Assembly: GCA_030549335.1 (NCBI GenBank)
Contig: CM060195.1
Location: 9,577,501 to 9,641,500 of the forward strand
Length of the DNA: 64,000 nt
DNA from: Pontederia crassipes
Lineage: Eukaryota; Streptophyta; Magnoliopsida; Commelinales; Pontederiaceae
Direction: 5' to 3'
Every line of letters begins with the position of its first letter. Within the stretch, counting starts at the first letter, position 1. The position numbers were made by a program, and so were the translations under genes. The notes under the pieces were generated by a model. That model was not told the DNA's origin and searched no databases. It was given only the letters and a program-made list of their open reading frames with translations. Of the stretch, positions 55,019 through 64,000 are shown piece by piece.

Positions 55019-57504
55019 TGTAACAATCGAAAAAAAATTTAAACAACAAAGGAAACAAAAATTGAAGCATGGAAAGATTGAAAAGTGGAAACAAAGAATT
55101 AGAAACATGGAAAGAAGAAAGAAAGGAAAGCAAATTGAATTCAAATCAGAAACAAAGAAAGAAAAAAAAGGAAACGAAAAACTTGAAATCGGAAAGTAAA
55201 ATCTCCTCCTCCGATTTCCTTCTTCAAATTGGACTCCCCCAATCCCTCCTTAAATTTGACGGCCTGTCGCTATAAAAGGGCATGAGAAGGAGCCTTGTAC
55301 CTCCCCTTCGACCTCCACGAACAGCCGCCGCCACTGCCTCCTCTTCCTTGTTCACCCTCTTCCCTCTCCGGCGGACTGCGCGCGCACGAGGACGACAAGA
55401 GCAGGCAGCGGACGTCCGGTGCACACAGCAGCCTTCCTCGACGTCCGTGAAGGCAGGACGCACCTTTCCCGCCGGCAAAAAGTGACCAGAGTCCGAGCAG
55501 TCGGCGCAGGAACCGTCGACGACCGAAAAAGCGATCGGAAAGGTACCTTAGATTCCAAATCCCCTTAGGTTATAAATCGTTAATCATATAATGCATGTGA
55601 TGACTCCATAATAATCTAGAGATCATAAGTTATAACTTTTGTATTGGAATCATCACGATCCGACGGCCGGAAGCTGGCCGGAAACAGAGAAAAAGTCCGG
55701 CGCGGGTCTGCTCATTAGCGACCCGGCCCGAGTCAAGAATGACTCGGCCTGGGTTATCCAAAGCATGGCCCGGGTATAAACATACCCGGTCCGAGTGATC
55801 ATGCCGATGACGACGCGCGATCCTCAAGCATCGACCCGACCGAGTCCGATTCCGACTCGGCCCGGGTCGCATCGACGGGTCGACCGGACTGAGCACGAGC
55901 TCGGCCGGGACGACGGCCGGTGTACGGTCAACAGCCCCGCCCGAGTCGACTCTCGACTTGGACCGGGCCATTTGTCGGAGTCACCCGACAGTGACCCGGC
56001 CCGGGTCCTTCCCAACCTGGCCCTGGTTCTGTCGATTAGAATAGGATGTTTTCTGTTTGGGCCCCGATCTTTCCCTGATTGGGCCCCACTTTCGATAGGC
56101 CCACCTGAGACCTATCCAAAATTATAAAGACTATAATGGGCCTTCTTCACCTGAAGGATGAGTCAGGTTTGGACATGGAGAATAAAGTAATAGGACATAA
56201 ATTTATTGCCTCAGGGAAACGGGATCTGACCTTGCCCTTTTCGGAATCATCCACAGATGACAATCAAGATAAGTGAAGTAAAGATGAAACTACGGGATTG
56301 CTATGTGCCGCCCCAAAGTACAGAGTAAAGTATGATATGGTATAGAGGAGGAGCAAGTAGTTGAGCTGAGGAGACAGCGAACCTACTAGTCCTTAACGAC
56401 CACTGCTCCTGGAGTACAGGTCCTCTCCCACCTGTATTCCAAAAAGGGTTATGCATTGGCATATCTCCTTCCCCAAAGAGGGCATTACATTGATTAGAGT
56501 ATATAGTGCCAGAGGGACAGGTAGCTTAGCTGCGGAGACAACGAATCCTATGGGTCTTTAGCGACCACTGTTCCTGGGGTACAGGTCCTCTCCCACCTGT
56601 ATCCCGAAGAGGATATGCATTGGCATTACACCTCCCCCAAAGTGCGCATCCTTGACTTTAAAGATGCATAGAGGCACCTCTGGCTTCCCAACCTAATAAA
56701 GTCGAGCTCACTTAGGACAACGAACTCTAAGGACTTCATTGTAATGTAAAAGATGTAGTACAACTCATGGTAAAGTAAAGCATGGTAATGTATGGTATGA
56801 TAAATACAGAATATAGCATAGTAAATACAAAGTATAGTTATCGTAAAGTACAAAAGCATGGTATAGTAAAGACATAGTATTGTTATAGTATGGAATAAAG
56901 CATAGTAAAGAACAAAGTACTGATCACGATAAGGAAAGATGTGACCACTTGTTCATAGTAAAGCATTGCTTACCCATTACTGACTTCCGCATAATTTGAT
57001 TATCAATTTATAGCCTATGTTATCTATTGTACTGGGCGTTTTCGCTCATGGGTATTCCATGCCCCTGCATTTGGGATTTTGCAGGTGAGAACCCTATTAG
57101 AGAGGAGTAATTGGAGGGCGCAGAGCTCAAGGATCGTTGCACATGACTCATCAAACAATAGTATCTTTTTCTTTCATTTGCATTAGTTGTTTCCGCATTA
57201 TTGGATAATTTAGTCTTTCCTCTTGAAATTAGACATGTGGTTATTTGTTTAGACCTATTGGATATTATGGTCATTTCCTTTTCATTATGAATCGCATTAG
57301 ATGTGGTGTCCTTTGATATTTAGACGTTACTTTCTTCCGCAATAAATTTTCTATCGAGTTTATTACTATATTATTCATTGCCACATGTGCTATTCGTTGA
57401 ATGGTCAAAGTCATTGTATGGTCAAGAGTTAGTAGGCAGTTTGGCGACCCCAAAGTCAACCCGAACACCTACGTGGCAGGAGGGGCGATTTTGGGGGCGT
57501 TACA
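55019..57504 (+). mobile_element. Solo Tekay-type LTR in the BT pseudogene (2.5 kb)
   Basis: Starts TGTAACAATCG, ends GGGGGCGTTACA, with a perfect 5-bp target duplication CATCC (55014-55018 and 57505-57509). The host reading frame resumes across it (QNLVDALKIAK). A TATA box (TATAAAAGGG) is at 55271. A GACCCGGCCCGGGTC-type motif cluster lies at 55720-56020. A block of about 180 bp with ACAGGTCCTCTCCCACCTGT is doubled (56340-56620). Fossil, non-coding; frames within it are not called as genes. Confidence 0.88.
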
Positions 57505-57509
57505 CATCC

Positions 57510-57636
57510 ACCAAGTTCTGCGGCCAACCCGGATTCACCCTCAGCCACTTGATCTAGTATGGGTGTGCCAGCGCCAGTAGTGACAACCGGTGCTTCACCC
57601 TCGCCATGTCCACCTCCCTCGATGGTATCACGATCC
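57510..57636 (-). pseudogene. BT pseudogene, BTB-end segment
   Basis: Reads SREVDMARVKHRLSLLALAH, then PY, a stop, IKWLR, then GWPQNLVD. BT proteins have EEM-x-x-x-G-x-x-LLALAH-Y-x-x-x-WLK...ENVVDAL here. It is bounded by LTR insertions on both sides. Confidence 0.75.
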
Positions 57637-60304
57637 TGTAACATCCCAAAGCGAAATAAAAAAAAAGAGAAAGAAGCAACACTAAAGCCCACACCCGCAT
57701 GAGGCCCAAAAGCCCAACTCTTTAATATACCCTAAAAGCAACTTCTCTCTCTCCCCCACATAGCTACATGTCGGCCACAGCAAAAACACCCCAATCACTG
57801 TAGCTAATGCCTCACTCATCTGACACTCTCCCTCTCCTAAGCTTCATTCGGCCAGCACCAAAGGAAAAGGAACTGCTACAATAAGCTTTCATCCTTTTGG
57901 TCAATAGCAAGCACCCTATTTGCAGCTACAGTAAACATATATTCTTCTCTCTTCTCTTGGTTATTAGCAAGAGATTAGCTCACCAAGCTTTTTCTCTCTC
58001 TCTATTCACTATAGTCATATCAAGGTAAATCAAGAGAAGGATAAAGTGCTAAAGCTAGGATTTAGGACATTGCTAAGCAAGGTATGTTTGAGGGGATCCT
58101 AAACTCTAATCACCCTCTTAATGATGTGTGGTTGTATCGATTATGAGGTGTTAAGACCAAACTAGGTCTTATTAAGGCATGATTAGGGAATGTGCATTTG
58201 ATGATTCATGTTTTCTTTAGATTACTATTCTATTGCTATCCTTGATTAGAATGCCATGTGTTTCATAGCTTCATGCTCTATTGCTCATTATGCTTAGTAT
58301 TAGAATGTTTATTATTGTTATGTTAGTTCATTATGAAACCATTTAATGCTCATGTACATTTATGTTCTTAATTAGCATGTTAGAGGATCTTATGTGAAAA
58401 CCCCATGTGGGTCATGATTAGAGTGTTTGGAATGTTAAGATATGTCTCATATGATGTTTGAAAGTCAATATGTGTTCAATGTGTCAATGTATGCAAGATT
58501 GGAAAGAAAAAATGTAAAAATCGTGTGTCTGTCATCCTAGAACGGGCGATTGATACATTATCGATCGACCGTTCTGGTGACATATGTATTATTGAACTCT
58601 GTCCAACGGTCGATCGATACCCCATCGGTCATCCGTTCTGGAAGGGTCGTCACATTCTGTGATTAGCAGTCGATCAAACGCCCTGTTTCAGTCGTTCGAA
58701 AGTCATGTAACAGTCGATCGATATACCAGCGGTCGTCCGATTTGAGTAGTCATCACACACTGTGATTAGCGATCGAACCGAAGCTCAGTTTTGATCATCT
58801 GAAAGACCACTAGCGGTCGACCGGTACCCAGCAGTCGTCCACTTCAGAGAGTCATCACTCACTGTGATTAGCGGTCGAACCGAAGTTTCGTTTAGGTCGT
58901 CCGAAAGACCATGAGCGGTCGACCGATACCCGGTCGTCCGTTTGAGAGAGTCATCACATTCTATGATTAGCGGATGAACCAGAGCATATTTTTGGTCGTC
59001 CGAAAGGACCATAACGGTCGACCGATAACCCGACCGGTCATCCGATACTAGTCTAGCGGTCGATCGTGACCCAAAACGATCGTTCATTTATGGAAGATGA
59101 TTGGTTATGATTGAATGTCCACACTTAGCATGATTTGAAGTTCGTATGACCTTAAATAGGGTTAAAAGATGCAACATGTATTAAATGATTGTATGTATTG
59201 ATGAACATGATTAGAAGACGAATTGATGAAGGAGTGGCATTTGTATGACTTGGGACCAATCGGTATCCTACCTAAGACCCCACCGATGGGTGGGGAAAGA
59301 CCTCATTGACGAATGAGGATAAAGACCTCACATTCGGGGAGGATAAAAACCTTGCCTTCGGGGAAGGACAAAGCTCATCTAAGGATGAGGATGAAGACCT
59401 CACCTACGGGGAGGATTATGACCTATGAACCTTCTCAATCGGCAAGATAAGAAAGCATCTAAATTAAGATGAAAGATGAATGATGAATGAATTGGGACAT
59501 AAAGTTAAAGACGATAAAGAAGTATGAAGAAGGCACCTATGAGGATGCATTATGAATGTCCACTTGTCACATCATATGGTGTCATGAACAAAGATGACAA
59601 AGTAAAGTAAGATAAGATCATGATATGCATTAGCATAATGATAAGTTATGATATGCACAACTTAAAGATTATGATATTACATGTTATCTTATCTTGGCAT
59701 GATGATATGTTCACATGCCATGTACTATGCATAAGTAGCTCATAGCATGCATATGATTTATGTTCCATGATGATGAAATGCATATGTCATGACATGTAGA
59801 GATTATGTTATAAGATCATAGCATGCATGGGCCTTAACACACTCTAACGGGAGAAATCTCCTGCACCCCATGGATCCGTGCAGGTATGGAGGAAGCTTAG
59901 ATTCGGCGGCGAGAGCCTCGTGACGGCGGCATTGCACATGGGTCTGTCGGGCCACGACCCAAGTTATCTTACTTTTATTATGTCATGATGATGAACCCTT
60001 AAAAGAGTTAAGTATGTATGGCTTATGGGCATTTTATTGAGTCATGTACTACATTTGAATTCATTAATGTATGATGAACCCTCTATTAGGTATACGTTAG
60101 AGCCTATTAGGCCCACGTGCCAGTTTATGTATCTTGAAATTTATATATGTTGAAGTCTTCCGCTGTTATGATATTGATGTTTTATGTTTATGTTATGATT
60201 ATGTTTCCGCTGCAAAGTTTTTTATGAAATTAGATTTATGAAAAGTAACGTCGCCTAGGGTTCGGCAAAATTTTAAATTGGGGCCAGATTTTAGGGGCGT
60301 TACA
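57637..60304 (+). mobile_element. Second solo Tekay-type LTR in the BT pseudogene (2.7 kb)
   Basis: Starts TGTAACATCCC, ends TAGGGGCGTTACA, flanked by ATCC on both sides (57633-57636 and 60305-60308), a 4-bp match where 5 is usual. About four tandem copies of a 100-bp unit with GTGATTAGCGGTCGAACCG and TCGACCGATACC lie at 58545-59090. A GACCTCA...GGGGAGGAT repeat lies at 59285-59415. It shares only the ends and general design with the LTR at 55019. Fossil, non-coding. Confidence 0.78.
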
Positions 60305-60395
60305 ATCCTGTCACATCATCGTATGCAGCACGTAGATGGTTTTAGAGAGATGAGTCCATGTATGGATTAAATTGTAATTGCTTGATCATTGCCAA

Positions 60396-60560
60396 AAGCA
60401 TAGAGGAATCCGACGAATGTGAAGACCGCTTCACTAGGGACGCCGAGGACGAGATCGATGATGTCGGCGAAGAAGTTGAGGGGTGCAAGCAGCGTCAGGA
60501 ACTTGATGGAGATGAGGCCGAGTTGGAAGGATGTAGGCGGAGTTGCGCAAAGGTGATGAC
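60396..60560 (-). pseudogene. BT pseudogene, BTB-domain exon
   Basis: Reads LVLGVPSEAVFTFVGFLYAF, against the BT consensus ILGVPCDAV-x-AFVRFLYSS. Upstream, in another frame, LHQVPDAACTPQLLRR resembles HSSVLA(S/A)ASPVLER. The following intron would end at GTGACAG next to 60310. No upstream exon or start codon is recognised. Confidence 0.68.
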
Positions 60561-60619
60561 GATGAAGACCAGGTAGCCGATAGAAAAGAAATTAAAATGA
60601 AAGAATGAAAGGTTTGTAC

Positions 60620-61003
60620 CTCAAAAAGTAGTAGAAGCACCAGCGTGGAGAATGGTAAGGGGTCAAATATGAAAGTTTGCCCCTTAAAAAAAGTGGTGCA
60701 TTCATTTAGCAATAAATGAGATTTAATTGTGCAAAGGAGAAGAGTTCGAAATGGCTGCCTGCGGGAGACGAAGTATGCCTAATGCCTGAGAGAGAGATCA
60801 CGAGCTGACGGGGTAGAGAGAGACTTTGAAAATATATGTGAAGAGCAAAATTTATTTTTAACTCTTCAAACGGCTCCAGGGAGAATTTGGCTGATCTATT
60901 TGTCTATCAAAAAATGACAAAATAGATAAATAACAATCCTCAACTTTCATCACTTTGAAACTGACATTGAAGCATGAGCTTTATATAAATATAAGAATAT
61001 AAG
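60620..61003. other. Unassigned DNA upstream of the BT pseudogene
   Basis: Possibly the former promoter side of the BT gene. A purine-rich run at 60785-60830 is notable. No gene or element end is recognised. Confidence 0.35.
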
Positions 61004-61004
61004 A

Positions 61005-64000
61005 CTAGTGCGATGACCCGCGCGATGCACTGTTAATGTGAAATTAGGTGACTCACATCTTTATGAAATAAGTAAATATTGGATTGATATATTTTAATAT
61101 TACTTAAAGAACTATAAATTACAGAAAATAATATTCTCTCTTAACTTTGACGTTTATGACTTTTATGATACATATAATTTCAATCACTATAGTTATCTGG
61201 TTACACTTAAATTTGAATTCTCCTTATTTTTTATGAATTTTCAATTCAAACATGCAATTATATTATCTTCTAGCAAAAAATATGAAACTTTGCATGCATA
61301 TAAAAGAATTGTCCAACAATTTTTTTGTATATTGATATAGGGATAGATTTCAATCATTATTTATGTTGCATGATCAGACCATAATCACTACAATAATATG
61401 CATAACACATCTATTATCTGAATTATTAATTTCATCATCACTAAGATAAAAAAATTAACTCTTATTTAAAGGTAAAAATAAAAGTCATCACATAAACACA
61501 TCTATACATTTATTGCTAATAAATAATTTTATCTATGAAATATAATATCATTAACATAAAATATTAGCACTCAATTTTTAAGTTAAAAATGTGTTATGTT
61601 TTGATATTATATAATTCAATTATTAAAAAGTGAAGCATGTGATGTGTGCCTGTCATAAAAATATTATGATTAAAAATTATATTTTTGTATTTATTTACTT
61701 CTTGATACAAACAAATTAAATATGTTAAACAACAAAATAATAAATAACGAGAACATTCTAAAACAAATTAAAAGGGGATATAGGTTGTCATAAATTAAAG
61801 GAACTATTTTACATTTTTTAAAAGTCATAATATTATTTGTAAATAAATGATAAATAAAAAAATTTCTTTGTTATAATATTCCCTCCTGTTATAACTCTTA
61901 CCAATGAGATGTGTAATTTTTTTAATTCACGCCCTGATTTTAACCATATAAAGTTTTTTCCCTCCTATTTGCTATGTACTCTTAGTAACCATAATAAGCT
62001 CAATCATATTATTTTTCTAGAAGTTCATTACATGAATAGAATTTGAGTCTAAATAAATGATATATGACAAAGAAAAGTTTTTAACAATAAAATCTCATAT
62101 GAGCAAAATGAAATCACTTGATTATTTTTAAAACCACTTTAGTTTGCTATATTAATTTTTTTATTTTTCCTTTCAAATTTCGTGAAAGTTATTTCATCTT
62201 ACTTTTTTAAATCACTTATTAGTGTCTCCTTTTATACTCAAAATAACTAAAAACATCAATCATAATTAATAAAATGTCATTAAATAATTGATTATTGATA
62301 ATTAAATCTCATTTTTTATATTGGAAGATTATGAATACGTAATCAACGATTCTAATAAAATTATAAATTAATATATTGTAGCTAACTCTAACGATTTATT
62401 ATAGAAATAATTATAAATTAATATCTTATAAGAATGTAAATCATTGTAAAAGTTAATATAGTTATCTTATGGACATCACTGTTATTACTTCATTATGTGA
62501 GTGTTGGAAGTATTGGACACTTTTACTTTGTGAGATAAAATGAAGTGGGAATAGTGTCCCTTATAGTGGTAATAGTGATTCTCTATCTTATTAGTCAAAG
62601 TCCTAAGTTCATAAAAAAATATTTACTTTTAGTTTTTTTAAAATAATTTATTAGTATCTACTTACATGCATAATCAAAATAAACAAAAAGAGTTATCATT
62701 TTAATACAATAAAATAAATAATAATTGATTATTAAATATAATTTTCGTATATTGAATAGTTATGGATACTTATCATCCAATATTATTTAAAATTATATTT
62801 TACATGGTTATTTATCATTTTTGTAACTAACTATGTTAACTATCAGGGTTAGTTATTTTATAAATCATTATTTTTCAACAAAATAAAAATAAGGATATGA
62901 ATAATATACACAGATCTTTTTTTTATTTCTATTGATATTTATAGTACAAAACAAAAAATCAAGCTGGTTCATCAAATTTTGAAACTATTTTCGTAACTTG
63001 TTATAGTTAATTATATTTTTTTGTCATTTTTTATTATTTGATACCAAAATAACTAATTAATTTTATAATTATTATATAAATTATGATTTAATTATCTATA
63101 ATGTAGCATAGATAAAAGAAAATATATGAACTTAGCTACAAAGTACTTGCACACATTAAAAATAACTTTATCAGTATTAGATGCAATTATATATATATCT
63201 TTAGATAAAGAATTATCTAAAAAAGTTTTAATATTCTATGATAAAAAATATAATTAAAAAATTGCTTGGTCTCATGAAAAAGCTGTAGTACAATCTCATA
63301 ATTTAAATTTTTATTTTTAAGTGCATGTTATTCAAAGAAAGTTATAAAATATGAGACACAAAAATATATACAAACAATACTAAAATATAATAAATCTATA
63401 TTAATAAAATAGTACATAGTAACATTTATGACAATACATGAAGAAAATATAAAGAATGTAAATTGTTGTTACAGATTCCATAATTGTAGATTAAATAAAT
63501 TCAACAAAGTCGAGGCCGTCATCCTTTTTTTTCCGTGGTCCTCATCCTTTTGCTCTTGTTTCAGTCATTGAGAGCCTTGCCACCTGTTTAAAAAGAATAA
63601 GATTCTATATAATTTTTTATGAGCGGAATCAAATATCCATAAAATTTCTCACCTGAAAAAACTGATATATATATAAAATGCATCTTATTTTTTCAAATAA
63701 AAATAAATATCAATCTTTCACAAATTGTTTTGCCCTCTACGTGACAATATTATGCTATAAAAAATTGGAAAAAATATTAAAAAGTGTGCCAAAGATCAGA
63801 GTACAAAAATAAAAAATAAAAAACTTACCTTTATTCTTTAGTTGTAGTCAGATAATTAAAGTTGAAGAAAAATACAAACTTTATGCATTGAAAAATTAAA
63901 TACAATGAAAAGGTTTTTCAGGGCTATAATATCAAGAATAAAATATGTATTGTGAATATACCACAACTAAAGTTTGCATATTTTATATTTTCCTTTTTAA
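61005..64000 (-). mobile_element. Possible Helitron, 3' end at 61005, body AT-rich
   Basis: Read on the minus strand, the sequence ends GTGCATCGCGCGGGTCATCG then CACTAG followed by T. That is a GC hairpin about 10 bases before a CTAG end in an A/T target, the layout of plant Helitron 3' termini. The 5' arm of the hairpin looks worn (CAGTGC for CCGCGC). Everything to the right is AT-rich (61050-64000) without recognisable Rep/helicase coding, as in many non-autonomous Helitrons. The 5' TC end would lie beyond the window. Confidence 0.42.

Larger units (their letters stand above)
54225..60600 (-). pseudogene. BTB/TAZ-domain protein (BT family) pseudogene split by two solo LTRs
   Basis: Minus-strand host gene relic. 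BT proteins are plant CUL3 adaptors with an N-terminal BTB, a BACK-like middle, a C-terminal TAZ zinc domain and a calmodulin-binding tail. Recognised in order: BTB part (60396-60560), BTB end and linker (57510-57636), middle (54851-55018), TAZ (54418-54754) and tail (54225-54313). The pieces are colinear with the family and sit either side of solo LTRs at 57637-60304 and 55019-57504. Some splice sites survive: donor TGCAA|GTAAGA at 54417 and acceptor CTGCAG at 54314. Several stops and frame changes show it is dead independent of the insertions. The N-terminal end is not found. Confidence 0.78.

Noticed and set aside
55282-56127. Possible host genes in GC-rich frames on both strands
   Set aside because: They lie wholly within a solo LTR with a perfect target duplication and match no protein family.
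57456-57692. A 78-residue Gly/Glu-rich minus-strand frame as a gene of its own
   Set aside because: It overlaps LTR ends on both sides, and another frame of the same DNA matches the BT protein.
60358-60576. Plus-strand acidic 72-residue frame
   Set aside because: It is the opposite strand of the BTB exon of the BT pseudogene.
1-64000. tRNA, rRNA or other structural RNA genes
   Set aside because: I looked for tRNA A- and B-box pairs and rRNA-like blocks by eye and saw none; a tRNAscan or Infernal run would be decisive.

Overview
This is a gene-poor, AT-rich stretch of a flowering-plant nuclear genome. The evidence is the set of repeats: Ty1/copia, Athila-type and Tekay-type Ty3/gypsy elements, a TRIM array, CACTA transposons with CACTACAAGAAA ends, Tourist-like MITEs and a DUF1639 gene, a family known only from plants. 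I could not identify the species. Most of the window is a multi-layer nest of mobile elements. Only one host gene looks intact.

Layout. 1-3546: AT-rich DNA with a GC-rich palindromic repeat block (835-1370) and the right end of a CACTA element that probably runs off the left edge. 3547-7307: a copia-type element with gag as its only recognised coding part. 7308-10207: part of a second copia element. 10430-13501: a third, minus-strand copia. 13502-27599: a minus-strand Athila-like element whose LTR was split by a young Athila-type element (14482-25052, 3 kb LTRs, 5-bp target duplication, gag and protease). 27600-32050: further Athila-like LTRs and gag. 32910-35808: a tandem array of TRIM units about 250 bp apart, interrupted by a solo LTR (34136-35514).

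38686-39465 (minus): the intact two-exon DUF1639 gene. 40466-about 51760: a decayed autonomous CACTA element with a TNP2-type transposase. It was split by a Tourist MITE (42840-43107), by a copia solo LTR (43423-46617) that itself holds a second CACTA (44202-46182), and by a third CACTA (47069-50213). The third CACTA carries a fragment of a host pepsin-type aspartic protease gene. 51760-60600: Tekay-type LTRs, two of which (55019-57504 and 57637-60304) sit inside a dead minus-strand BTB/TAZ-domain gene whose exons can still be recognised from 54225 to 60600. 61005-64000: AT-rich DNA that begins with a decayed Helitron-like 3' terminus.

Target-site duplications give the order of insertion at most junctions. 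Several unrelated LTR families here carry a cluster of short CG-containing palindromes just upstream of the TATA box (core TCGACC in copia, CACGGCCGTG in Athila-like LTRs). This is the most unusual pattern in the window.
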